25,646 nucleotides of DNA, from the NCBI GenBank assembly GCA_002474325.1, contig DKNL01000295.1, positions 3,020-28,665 of the forward strand. Direction: 5' to 3'. A program made the position numbers and the translations under genes. The stretch is from Opitutales bacterium UBA7389 (GTDB lineage: Bacteria > Verrucomicrobiota > Verrucomicrobiia > Opitutales > Opitutaceae). Under the pieces are notes generated by a model. That model made no database searches. It saw nothing but the letters and a program-made list of their open reading frames with translations, and was not told the origin of the DNA. Positions 1-7,844 of the stretch are shown one piece after another. Each line of letters opens with the position of its first letter. The first letter of the stretch is position 1.

Positions 1-14
1 TATTGAAAGAACCC

Positions 15-1196
15 ATGGGTTTGCGATTATCGTCTCACGTGAAGATTGAACGTATCGAAACTTTCCTTTTGGATGCCTCTATTGATGAGCCGTTCGCGTG
101 GTCACAGGGTGAGGCAAAGGCTCGCGAAGCACTCATTTGCAAAATCACTACAGACGATGGCATCATTGGATGGGGCGAGGGAGGCACGTCCCCATCGCAA
201 ACCGTAATTCACGATCTGTTCGCTCCCAAGCTCTTGGGGCATGAACCCGGCCATAAAAACCGACTCTGGAACGATCTTTTTCATAGCATCTACAATGATA
301 GCTTAATAGGTGGCTTCGGGGGAGGAGCGATCAGTGCCGTTGATATCGCTCTTTGGGACATCGCAGGAAAAGCTGCTGGAAGAAGCGTTTCCGAGCTGCT
401 AGGAGGGAAAATTCGAGAAAAGGTCGCGGTTTACGCCACTGGGCTCTACTATCAGGAAGATCCCGGATACGAGAAGCTGATCGCCGAGGCAGAGTTGTAT
501 GCGAATGCTGGATATTTGGGAATGAAAACTAAGGTTGGCGGGCTCTCGTTGAAAGCAGACGTCGACCGCGTCTCTGCGATTCGCGAGGTGATAGGCAATG
601 ACCTGTTTCTTATGGTGGATGCTAACAAGGCTTACAGTCCTGCCATTGCTATCGATATGGGGCATCGACTGGCGGACCTGGACATCCGATGGTTCGAAGA
701 GCCAGTTATGGCCAACGATGTGGATGGATATCTTCAAGTTAAAGAGCGGCAACCCTTGACGGTGGCTGGGGGTGAGGTGTGGTATAATCGTTTCGACGCC
801 CGGGACTTCTTGGCTCGCAGAGCTTTGGATATAGCCCAACCGGACGTTAGATTCATTGGCGGGATTACAGAGTTTCGAAACGTTGCGGCCCACGCCAATG
901 CTATGGGGATCTTGGTGAATCCTCACGTTTGGGGCTCCTCAATAATGATTTCAGCGAGTATCAGTTTGGCGGCTACGTTTCCCCCTTGTCCCTATGTTCG
1001 ATCGCCAAGGCCATACGAGCAAGAGCCGGTAATGGAATTCGATCAGACGCCAAATCCGATCCGCAATGATCTGGCATCAATTTGCTTTGAACAGGAAAAC
1101 GGCTATGTGGATATCCCAGGTGGCCCTGGCTTGGGGATTGAGATCGATGAAAACACACTTGAAAAGCTTTGTATCCGGAAGCTCGATTCGAATTAG
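15..1196 (+). CDS. Enolase-superfamily protein (mandelate racemase/muconate lactonizing type), probable acid-sugar dehydratase
   Basis: Complete enolase-superfamily architecture: an N-terminal capping domain and a TIM barrel. Counting from an in-frame TTG at base 3, I see the K-x-K pair (K175/K177), metal ligands D206 (in VDANK), E232 (in FEEP) and E258 (in GGE), D281 (in QPDV) and H308 (in NPHVWG). A Lys/His acid-base pair with an Asp backing the His is typical of the mandelate racemase subgroup, which includes galactonate, fuconate and rhamnonate dehydratases. I infer a cytoplasmic, Mg-dependent proton abstraction next to a carboxylate, most likely sugar-acid dehydration; the substrate cannot be read. 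The start is uncertain: TTG at 3, ATG at 15 (chosen; weak AAAGA upstream) or GTG at 39, which gives the typical N-terminus MKIERIETF. The gene could also begin before the window. A second family member lies at 20758-21873. Confidence 0.88.
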   Translation: MGLRLSSHVKIERIETFLLDASIDEPFAWSQGEAKAREALICKITTDDGIIGWGEGGTSPSQTVIHDLFAPKLLGHEPGHKNRLWNDLFHSIYNDSLIGGFGGGAISAVDIALWDIAGKAAGRSVSELLGGKIREKVAVYATGLYYQEDPGYEKLIAEAELYANAGYLGMKTKVGGLSLKADVDRVSAIREVIGNDLFLMVDANKAYSPAIAIDMGHRLADLDIRWFEEPVMANDVDGYLQVKERQPLTVAGGEVWYNRFDARDFLARRALDIAQPDVRFIGGITEFRNVAAHANAMGILVNPHVWGSSIMISASISLAATFPPCPYVRSPRPYEQEPVMEFDQTPNPIRNDLASICFEQENGYVDIPGGPGLGIEIDENTLEKLCIRKLDSN

Positions 1197-1551
1197 AATC
1201 GAAAGCATAACTTGGTTATTGGTTCCCTCGATGAAAACGTAGCCGGCGATCTCGTTCCTTCGCTAATGCTTCGGCGGTACTAGCCTAGTGCCAATCATTA
1301 GTAGAACAGGAATCCTGCCTGTTCTACTATTTACTTTCGAGACGCTAATCGATTTGCGGGTTTTGCTGCGGCGTTCTTCGGGCTCCATACAGGCGGTTTA
1401 TCATGAGTGGCATTGATATCGCGGCAATTCGTTTGCGGTAGATTCATTTGGGTTTGCCCGAGACCGCGATTTTGGTCATATAAGGTGATGCTCCGGTAGT
1501 CTTCAATCACGCGGAGCAGGTGTATCCACTACCGAAGAACCATTTTGCCCT
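1197..1551. other. Intergenic region between dehydratase and molybdenum hydroxylase genes
   Basis: About 355 bases without a convincing gene. The only structured element I see is the palindrome at 1299-1329. The remainder presumably holds the promoter of the oxidoreductase pair, but I cannot pick out a convincing -35/-10 pair. No ribosome-binding site precedes the ATG at 1552. Confidence 0.5.
1299..1329. repeat. Perfect 12-bp inverted repeat, terminator- or REP-like hairpin
   Basis: TAGTAGAACAGG (1299-1310) is repeated as its exact complement CCTGTTCTACTA (1318-1329) around a 7-base spacer. It lies about 100 bases after the dehydratase stop codon. No T-run follows, so it is not a textbook intrinsic terminator; it could be a transcript-end hairpin or a member of a dispersed palindrome family. 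Confidence 0.6.
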
Positions 1552-2019
1552 ATGAGAACGATTCGACTTAATGGCGAAGAGCATCGCCTGGACACCCCGG
1601 ATGATATGCCCCTGTTATGGGCAATACGCGATATCCTGGGATTTACTGGAACTAAATTTGGCTGTGGCATGGGTCTGTGCGGAGCCTGCACGATGCATAT
1701 GGATGGGCAGCCGATCCGATCCTGCGTAACCCCGATCAACGCTACTGAAGGACGAGAGATCACGACGATCGAAGCGATCTCCAAGGATTCCGTGGGCGAA
1801 AAGGTGCAGCAAGCCTGGGTCAAGTTGGGCGTTCCGCAGTGCGGATATTGCCAGTGTGGTCAGGTGATGAGCGCCACGGCCTTGCTCAGCCGCAAAAGCT
1901 CTCCGAAGGATTCGGAGATCGACGAAGCTATGAGTGGAAACATTTGTCGTTGCGGGACATACAGCCGTATCCGCAAGGCGATTCATACGGCCTCGGCTGA
2001 TTTGAAGGGAGGCACGTAA
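1552..2019 (+). CDS. (2Fe-2S)-binding small subunit of a molybdenum hydroxylase (isoquinoline 1-oxidoreductase alpha type)
   Basis: A 155-aa protein with both iron-sulfur domains of the xanthine dehydrogenase small-subunit family. The plant-ferredoxin-like cluster has C38, C43, C46 and C58 (CGMGLCGAC...C). The C-terminal [2Fe-2S]-binding domain has C97, C100, C132 and C134 (CGYC...CRC). Length and order match IorA-type subunits, which pass electrons from the molybdenum centre. There is no signal peptide of its own. The stop overlaps the next start (TAATG at 2017-2021), so the two subunits are translationally coupled. I infer that it is exported folded, by hitchhiking on the Tat signal of the large subunit. 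No FAD-binding subunit is present, as expected for the two-subunit IorAB class. The substrate is not predictable; isoquinoline is only the family name. Confidence 0.92.
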   Translation: MRTIRLNGEEHRLDTPDDMPLLWAIRDILGFTGTKFGCGMGLCGACTMHMDGQPIRSCVTPINATEGREITTIEAISKDSVGEKVQQAWVKLGVPQCGYCQCGQVMSATALLSRKSSPKDSEIDEAMSGNICRCGTYSRIRKAIHTASADLKGGT

Positions 2020-4313
2020 TGGAAAAGTCTTTCGCAAATCTCACGATAACGAATCACGGCATAGATCGTCGTGGATTTCTAAAAGGAGTCGGAGCCACGG
2101 GCGCGCTCCTACTCACTGCCAATTGGTCATGGTCGCAAGAACAACAGAAAAAGTATGGCGGGGAAGGTATGCCCGGCGGGACTAAAAACGACCCAAAGCT
2201 ATTTATCGCGATTAGTCAGGATGGCACCGTTTACATCACCTGCGCACGCTCAGAGATGGGCCAAGGGATACGGACTAGTTTAGCCTTAGTGGTTGCTGAC
2301 GAAATGGAGGCGGATTGGGAAAAATGCCGAGTTGTTCAGGCTGAAGGCGATGAAGAGAGGTATGGGAATCAGAATACGGATGGTTCCCGCAGCATGCGAC
2401 ATTGGTACGAGCCGATGCGGCAATGTGGGGCGGTGGCACGAGCTATGTTGGAACAAGCGGCATCTCGTGGCTGGGGTGTTGACCACGAAGATGTCAGGGC
2501 AACGAAGCATAGCGTTGTATTTCCGAGAGGCCGGAGGAGGGCCGGTTTTGGCGAGCTGGCCGAAGCGGTGGCTAGGCTGCCTGTCCCGATGGGTTCCGCC
2601 ATTAGATTGAAGCGTTCCAACGAGTTTCGTTACATAGGTAAGGAGCAAACGCTCAGTGCCGATGGGGAAGACATCGTTTCAGGAAAGGCTACTTATGGAG
2701 CTGACCTTCGTTCCGTTGGGATGGTCTACGCAGTTGTCTCGCGCCCACCTGTATTCGGTAGCAAGGCGACCTCTTACGATGCCGATGCGGCCATGAATGT
2801 TAAGGGAGTTATCAAAGTCATGGAGATCGAAGGGACCGTGGTTCCCTCCGAATTCAAGCCTCTCGGCGGAATCGCGGTTGTCGCGGAAAACACATGGGCG
2901 GCCATGAAAGGCCGGGAAGCCTTGAAGGTAGAGTGGAGCGATAGCCCCAACGACCAATATGAGTCCCAGCATTACCGTCGCCAAATGGAAGAGGTTGCGA
3001 AGAAACGTGGGAAAGAAATCCGGGCTCATGGCGATTTGGAAGAGGCCTTCGCCAAGGCTAAAAAGAAACACGCGGCCACTTATTATCTGCCTCATGTTGC
3101 CCATGCCCCGATGGAGCCACCGGCAGCGACGGCCTTGTTGAAAGACGATTTCCTAGAGGTTTGGGCGCCCACGCAGGCGCCGCAGGCGGCCCGAACTCAT
3201 GCCGCGGAACGGGCGGGCCTCCCTCTAGAGAAAACCCGGGTTAATGTGACGCTTCTTGGAGGTGGATTCGGGAGAAAGTCGAAGGCGGACTTCATCAACG
3301 AAGCCGTGGAAGTGGCTAAGGCTTTTCCGGGGAAAGCTGCCCGTGTTCAATGGACTCGCGAGGACGATCTACGTCATGACTATTTGCATACGGTTTCCAT
3401 TGAGCATCTCGAAGCTAGTCTTAGCTCTAGGGGGAAGGTGACAGGATGGTTGCATAGATCGGTTGCTCCGACCATTATGTCGATTTTCGCACCCGATCAA
3501 AGGAACCAAGCAGCCTTTGAATCAAACATGGGGCATGGCAATGTTCCATTTGCCATTCCAAACCTGCGTATAGAGAATCCAGGGATAGACGCCCATACCC
3601 GGATTGGCTGGTTCCGGTCGGTCTCCAATATTCCTCATGGATTCGCTGCCCAGAGTTTTGTTTCGGAGCTGGCTGAAGAGGCGGGCAAGGATCATCTGAG
3701 GTTCTACTTGGACTTGCTTGGCGAGGACCGAGAAATCGATCCTCGATCAATGAACGACGGCTGGAATCATGGCGAAAATCCTGAAACTTATCCTGTAGAC
3801 ACGGGCCGTTTACGCAAGGTCATTGAAACCGCGGCGAAAGAGGCCGGCTGGGGCAAACGAATGCGGAAGCGCAGAGGTCTCGGTTTAGCTGCCCATTACA
3901 GCTTCGTATCTTATGTTGCCACTGTTCTGGATGTGGAAGTCAAGAAAGGCGGGGAACTCGTGATTCACAAGGCCACTATGGCCATTGATTGTGGACCGCA
4001 GATAAATCCCGATCGTATCCGCTCTCAAATGGAAGGCTCTTGTATTATGGGTATCGGGTTGGCCACTACGGGAGAGATTAGCTTTGATAAGGGAGCTCCC
4101 AAGCAAAGCAATTTTCACGACTACCAAGTACCTCGCATTCCTCAGGCTCCAAAAGAGATTGCCGTGCATCTAGTCGATCCTGGCAAAGAGGTAGAGCTTG
4201 GAGGTGTGGGTGAGCCAGGATTGCCTCCTGTCGCGCCCGCCCTATGCAATGCGATTCACGCAGCAACGGGAAAACGCATCCGTAGTTTACCGATTGGAGA
4301 ACAACTAACCTAA
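2019..4313 (+). CDS. Molybdopterin-binding large subunit of xanthine dehydrogenase/aldehyde oxidase family (isoquinoline 1-oxidoreductase beta type), Tat-exported
   Basis: A 764-aa partner of the upstream 2Fe-2S protein. A twin-arginine signal is visible at residues 17-22 (RRGFLK), followed by a hydrophobic stretch to about residue 38, so the folded complex should act in the periplasm. Family hallmarks are the GGGFGRK molybdopterin-contact motif near residue 413 and the C-terminal GGVGEPG motif, with E732 in the position of the catalytic glutamate that activates the water-derived hydroxyl. Such enzymes hydroxylate N-heterocycles or oxidise aldehydes using water. GGGAGG-like bases before the overlapping start (about 2004-2011) form one of the very few Shine-Dalgarno sites in the window. 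No cytochrome c electron acceptor, XdhC-type chaperone or molybdenum-cofactor gene is adjacent, so these must be elsewhere. Confidence 0.92.
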   Translation: MEKSFANLTITNHGIDRRGFLKGVGATGALLLTANWSWSQEQQKKYGGEGMPGGTKNDPKLFIAISQDGTVYITCARSEMGQGIRTSLALVVADEMEADWEKCRVVQAEGDEERYGNQNTDGSRSMRHWYEPMRQCGAVARAMLEQAASRGWGVDHEDVRATKHSVVFPRGRRRAGFGELAEAVARLPVPMGSAIRLKRSNEFRYIGKEQTLSADGEDIVSGKATYGADLRSVGMVYAVVSRPPVFGSKATSYDADAAMNVKGVIKVMEIEGTVVPSEFKPLGGIAVVAENTWAAMKGREALKVEWSDSPNDQYESQHYRRQMEEVAKKRGKEIRAHGDLEEAFAKAKKKHAATYYLPHVAHAPMEPPAATALLKDDFLEVWAPTQAPQAARTHAAERAGLPLEKTRVNVTLLGGGFGRKSKADFINEAVEVAKAFPGKAARVQWTREDDLRHDYLHTVSIEHLEASLSSRGKVTGWLHRSVAPTIMSIFAPDQRNQAAFESNMGHGNVPFAIPNLRIENPGIDAHTRIGWFRSVSNIPHGFAAQSFVSELAEEAGKDHLRFYLDLLGEDREIDPRSMNDGWNHGENPETYPVDTGRLRKVIETAAKEAGWGKRMRKRRGLGLAAHYSFVSYVATVLDVEVKKGGELVIHKATMAIDCGPQINPDRIRSQMEGSCIMGIGLATTGEISFDKGAPKQSNFHDYQVPRIPQAPKEIAVHLVDPGKEVELGGVGEPGLPPVAPALCNAIHAATGKRIRSLPIGEQLT

Positions 4314-4441
4314 ACCAGTAATTCAAAGATTTAGAAATCTCTCAGTAGGTCCGCCAAAACTTATCAACTCATTTCGGTAAGTTCACCTAAATGAATAGAT
4401 AGTTCTAGCCAACGGCCCGATCGGTTTAGAGTTTTTGTTAA

Positions 4442-5581
4442 GTGAGCACAATGACTCAGACATGGATACTCAGATACACCTGCCTTCTACAGATCGCCTT
4501 TATGGGGACCCTCTTTGTATTCGAGGCGGTGCGGATGAAGGATTTGGGTGTGGGCGAGTCTACCATTGGACTCATTCTAGGATCGAGTAGCGGTCTATTG
4601 ATTTTCGCTTCCATATACTGGGGGCGGTTCGCGGATCGAAAAGGGGTCCATAAGGAGGTCGTTCTTTTGGGGACCATTGGCTACTTCATTTTGGTATTCT
4701 TTTTTGCTTACTGCCAAACCGCTTGGCAGTTCTTCATCTACGCAATAGCCCGGTCTATTCTGATGCCCATGATTGCCGGAATTATGCCGGCAATCGCCGT
4801 CAAGGCCCACGGAACGGAGCAACAGGGAAGTAAGTTTGGAATCTATCGAGCCTTCGGTTCGCTAGGATTCATTTTAGGGACGATGATCCTACCATTGATT
4901 TTCAATGACATCGCTCTCACAGCTCAGGTTTCTTCGGTCTTCATGGTTATTTCGCTGTTTCTTTTGAGGCGATTGCCTAAGCCGGAGGTCCTAACCGTCG
5001 AGGCGGTTCCGCTACATTTAAGGACTTTGAACCCTTTGATCAGATGGTATTTTTTCGCCATGTTCTTCATCTCCCTGGCGGATCCGGCCGTGCACGGATT
5101 CTTCACTGCCTACGCCCGGGATCTTGGCGGCAGTACGCGACTGCTGGGAATCTTGTCGGGATCGTTCGGAATTATAGCATTCTTTTTCTTGCCGGCGATG
5201 GGGATGGCTATTGATCGCTATCGGCCCACATTGATTTTGACTATTGCTCTTTTCTGCCAGCCAGTTCGGGCCTTTCTCCCTTCGCTGATCGACGATCCCA
5301 ATTTCCTTTGGATACCTATCCTCCTGCATGGAATTTGCTGGGGTGGCATCGAAGTGGTGGCAATTGTGTATTTGTCCCGACTAGTAGAGGAAGATCAGAA
5401 AGCCTCAGTACTGTCCTACTACATGGCCGTTCGCATGCTTGGAAATTTGGTGGGGGCCAGCATTTGCGGCTATGTGGCCGAGAATTTTGGATACGTAATG
5501 ATGTTTCAGGTGATCTCCAGCATGGCCCTGATAGGTGCAGTCATCTATATGTGGAGCGTGTTTTTCGGGAAGCGGGAGTGA
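4442..5581 (+). CDS. MFS transporter, 12 transmembrane segments (sugar/nucleoside-permease-like)
   Basis: A 379-aa strongly hydrophobic protein with the spacing of about twelve membrane helices. The cytoplasmic loop between helices 2 and 3 carries a major-facilitator motif A variant, G61-R-F-A-D65-R-K-G68, and a weaker echo occurs in the second half (GMAIDRYRP). The shape resembles the MFS_1-like/LacY-type permeases. I infer a proton-coupled importer for a small molecule made or used by the neighbouring oxidoreductase and dehydratase, but specificity is not visible. The start is ambiguous: GTG at 4442, or ATG at 4451 with a weak AAGTGAG upstream. It follows the molybdenum enzyme by 128 bases on the same strand. 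Confidence 0.85.
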   Translation: MSTMTQTWILRYTCLLQIAFMGTLFVFEAVRMKDLGVGESTIGLILGSSSGLLIFASIYWGRFADRKGVHKEVVLLGTIGYFILVFFFAYCQTAWQFFIYAIARSILMPMIAGIMPAIAVKAHGTEQQGSKFGIYRAFGSLGFILGTMILPLIFNDIALTAQVSSVFMVISLFLLRRLPKPEVLTVEAVPLHLRTLNPLIRWYFFAMFFISLADPAVHGFFTAYARDLGGSTRLLGILSGSFGIIAFFFLPAMGMAIDRYRPTLILTIALFCQPVRAFLPSLIDDPNFLWIPILLHGICWGGIEVVAIVYLSRLVEEDQKASVLSYYMAVRMLGNLVGASICGYVAENFGYVMMFQVISSMALIGAVIYMWSVFFGKRE

Positions 5582-5684
5582 TAGAGATTATAAAAGTTAT
5601 CACAGGCATCTCGCCTTTGATACCCTCTCTAAAGAAACTTGGAACCGTATTTGCATTAGCTCTTCTCCTTATCCGGCTCTGATG

Positions 5685-5701
5685 CGCGATCACCGATCGC
5701 G
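5685..5701. repeat. Short perfect hairpin after the MFS gene
   Basis: CGCGATC (5685-5691) and GATCGCG (5695-5701) form a 7-bp stem with a 3-base spacer, about 100 bases after the MFS stop. No T-run follows. It could be a weak transcript-end structure or an operator for the following hydrolase gene; evidence is thin. Confidence 0.3.
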
Positions 5702-5764
5702 TCTACAGATGCCTGCCATAATTGATGTTTGTCTTCGATTGGTTTAAGGCTAATATCAACGATT

Positions 5765-6721
5765 ATGTTTTCCATTATGGGCTTACCCCGAATGTTGTGT
5801 ATACTGTGGCTGTTTTTTTCTTTGGCAAACGTTCAGAGCCAGCAAGCCGAAGAGATTTCCTATTTAAGCGCGGCTGATGATACTATGCAGCCGGCTCGGT
5901 TTTATGATCCGGGATCCGAATCGCCAGCTCCCATGGTGGTGGCCTTGCATTCCTGGTCGGGCGACTATACGCAGCAGACGCATTTAGAAATAGAAGAGTG
6001 GTGTGTCGAGAATGGGTGGGCCTTTATGCATCCTAACTTTCGAGGCCGTAATCGTCGCCCGGAAGCGACTGGTTCGGAGCTAGCGGTTGAGGATATTGTC
6101 AGCGCTGTTGATTATGCTAAGAGGACTACTCGGATTGACGAAAATCGTATCTATCTAGTGGGCACTTCAGGTGGCGGCTATTCCTGTCTTCTCATGGCCG
6201 GTCGCCAACCAAGATTGTGGGCTGGTGTTTCCGCTTGGGTGCCGATTTACGACTTGGAAGCGTGGTACTATGAAACGAAAGAGCGCGAATTGCGCTATAC
6301 AGGCGAAATCGTCGCTTCTTGTGGTGGAGCGCCAGGCGATAGTCGCCAAGTGGATGCTGAGTACCGGAAACGATCACCCAAGACTTATATGAGAAAAGCC
6401 CGGGGGGTGAACTTGCATATCAATGCTGGTGTCAGAGATGGCTATGAAGGCAGTGTGCCAATTAGCCATTCGCTCTTGGCTTTCAATGCAGTCGCCAAGC
6501 GGAAAGATCGTCTGAGCGAATCGGAAATCGGTTACTTCGTGGATAAAGCAGAGGTCCCGGAAGCGTTGGTTAGAGAAATTGTGGATGCCAGTTATGGGGA
6601 CAAGCAGCCGCTATTTAGAAGAACTTCCGGATTGGCGACATTGACGATATTCGATGGCGGCCATGAACTCATCGCCCCTGCCGCTATCGCCTGGATTGAG
6701 GCGATGGATCCAAAAAATTGA
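5765..6721 (+). CDS. Secreted alpha/beta hydrolase (prolyl-oligopeptidase/dienelactone-hydrolase-like esterase)
   Basis: A 318-aa protein counted from the ATG at 5765, with an N-terminal signal-like segment (basic residue, then LCILWLFFSLA) ending near VQSQ. The fold signatures are an oxyanion-loop region VVALHSWSG, the nucleophile elbow GTSGGG with S135, a likely acid D225 (in GVRDG) and H300 (in DGGHE). The catalytic triad order Ser-Asp-His fits peptidase S9 or acetyl-xylan-esterase-like hydrolases. It probably acts in the periplasm on an ester or small peptide or carbohydrate ester; the substrate is unknown. Possible starts are a TTG at 5729, ATG 5765 and ATG 5777; I prefer the two ATGs because they put the signal peptide at the N-terminus. 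Same strand as the transporter, 183 bases downstream. Confidence 0.82.
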   Translation: MFSIMGLPRMLCILWLFFSLANVQSQQAEEISYLSAADDTMQPARFYDPGSESPAPMVVALHSWSGDYTQQTHLEIEEWCVENGWAFMHPNFRGRNRRPEATGSELAVEDIVSAVDYAKRTTRIDENRIYLVGTSGGGYSCLLMAGRQPRLWAGVSAWVPIYDLEAWYYETKERELRYTGEIVASCGGAPGDSRQVDAEYRKRSPKTYMRKARGVNLHINAGVRDGYEGSVPISHSLLAFNAVAKRKDRLSESEIGYFVDKAEVPEALVREIVDASYGDKQPLFRRTSGLATLTIFDGGHELIAPAAIAWIEAMDPKN

Positions 6722-6797
6722 GTTGCTGCTGTCTTAGATTTGTTTCCGACGATCTTATCGTTTGCGTTCCTAGGCTAGACGATTATAGCCCATAAAA

Positions 6798-7379
6798 ATG
6801 GCATTTACACTATCTATTGGATCATCAGCTCCGGACTTTGATCTGCCGGCTACAGACGGAAATCGCTATACCCTTGGCGACTTCGCTGAAGCGGAATTCC
6901 TGGTCGTTTTCTTCACCTGCAATCACTGCCCTTATGTGACGGGGTCGGATGAGGTGACCCGACAGACGGCGGAGACGTTTAGGGACCGTGGAGTCGCTTT
7001 TGCCGGAATCAATTCCAATAGCAAGAACACGTATCCGGATGACGACTTTCCCCATATGGTTTCTCGAATGGAGGAGCATGAGTTTCCATGGACCTATCTG
7101 TATGATGAATCTCAGGACGTTGCTCGAGCCTATGGTGCCCTGCGCACCCCGCACTTCTATGTGTTTGATGCGGAAAGAAAACTGATCTACACCGGTCGGG
7201 CTGTGGATTCACCGCGAGACAGTTCTCGAATTACCGTCAACGATCTGGATCGAGTTTTGGAAGTAGCTACCACAGGCCAAGCCATCAGTGTGCCAATGAC
7301 GAATCCAATCGGTTGTAATGTTAAGTGGGAAGGCAAAGATGCTCACTGGATGCCGGGGGATGCGTGCGATCTGGTGTAG
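6798..7379 (+). CDS. Thioredoxin-fold protein (AhpC/TSA-Redoxin family)
   Basis: A 193-aa soluble protein with a peroxiredoxin/TlpA-type fold. The N-terminus (APDFDLPATDG) is typical of AhpC/TSA-Redoxin proteins. The redox motif is C41-N-H-C44 followed by PYV, and the cis-proline segment is TPHFYVF. A further pair of cysteines lies near the C-terminus (GCNVKWEG and GDACDLV). No signal peptide is evident, so it is probably cytoplasmic. The CNHCPYV variant is common in a family of uncharacterised thioredoxin-like proteins from marine bacteria; a thiol-disulfide reductase or thiol peroxidase role is likely. It lies 76 bases after the hydrolase gene and has no Shine-Dalgarno site before its ATG. 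Confidence 0.88.
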   Translation: MAFTLSIGSSAPDFDLPATDGNRYTLGDFAEAEFLVVFFTCNHCPYVTGSDEVTRQTAETFRDRGVAFAGINSNSKNTYPDDDFPHMVSRMEEHEFPWTYLYDESQDVARAYGALRTPHFYVFDAERKLIYTGRAVDSPRDSSRITVNDLDRVLEVATTGQAISVPMTNPIGCNVKWEGKDAHWMPGDACDLV

Positions 7380-7844
7380 CTGAAGATCTAACTCTTTAGT
7401 TTTCTCTTCCGTAGGGAATTAGGTTCATATTCTAACGGTGCCTTGCTGGCAAATCCCGTTTACGGGACAAGGATCGCGCTGGTGCGGGAGTTGGAATGAT
7501 AGGTTTAGGGTCTTCTTTTGGGTTTAAAATTTTACATTCTTTGTCGAGATAAGACGATTATTCAGGATCGTTTGTTGCCTCTTCGGTCTTCTCTTCGCTA
7601 CGCTGAGAAGATAGATTTGAGTTGATTCGCTCCATTGGAGACCTTGCTCCCGCAAATGCGGGATCCTTGTCCGAGCCCGTACAACGGGACAGGATTTGCC
7701 CGAAAGGCATCACTAAACTAAATCTTTATTGCTTACAGATTACTCGCTTGGGGCTATATAAGCTCTTCGGACTGTTCTATCAGAGTTCCAGAGAAACTCG
7801 AATTCCCTGTTGCTAATGTCCAACTGAATTGAAAATATCAGGAA
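7380..7844. other. 465-base non-coding region, mostly occupied by a nested inverted repeat
   Basis: No credible gene lies here. A 64-codon open frame across 7622-7816 runs through the palindromic repeat and has no recognisable protein character. The dominant structure is the inverted repeat at 7437-7711, described separately. About 130 bases remain before the sulfatase start and should hold its promoter; I cannot define it. Confidence 0.6.
7437..7711. repeat. MITE-like nested imperfect inverted repeat, about 275 bp
   Basis: The left arm (7437-7490) and right arm (7647-7711) are imperfect reverse complements. Shared blocks include GGCAAATCC, CCCGTT(G)TACGGG, ACAAGGATC and TGCGGGAG. Each arm also folds locally: CCCG-TTTA-CGGG in the left arm; CCCGCA-AA-TGCGGG and CCCGT-ACA-ACGGG in the right. 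The centre carries a further stem, TCTTCTC (7587-7593) against GAGAAGA (7605-7611). The whole could fold as one long branched structure. It carries no open reading frame with protein character. No clear target-site duplication is visible at the ends. Confidence 0.6.

Noticed and set aside
399..926. 175-codon minus-strand open frame inside the first dehydratase
   Set aside because: The opposite strand encodes all enolase-superfamily motifs; this frame has no recognisable content.
5308..5682. 124-codon open frame overlapping the 3' end of the MFS gene
   Set aside because: Out-of-frame shadow; the MFS frame is continuous and hydrophobic through its stop.
7431..7717. Target-site duplication CTAAC/CTAAAC flanking the inverted repeat
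   Set aside because: The match is short, imperfect and A/T-rich; too weak to claim a transposition footprint.
7622..7816. 64-codon open frame before the sulfatase
   Set aside because: It crosses the right arm of the inverted repeat, has no protein character and no start signal.
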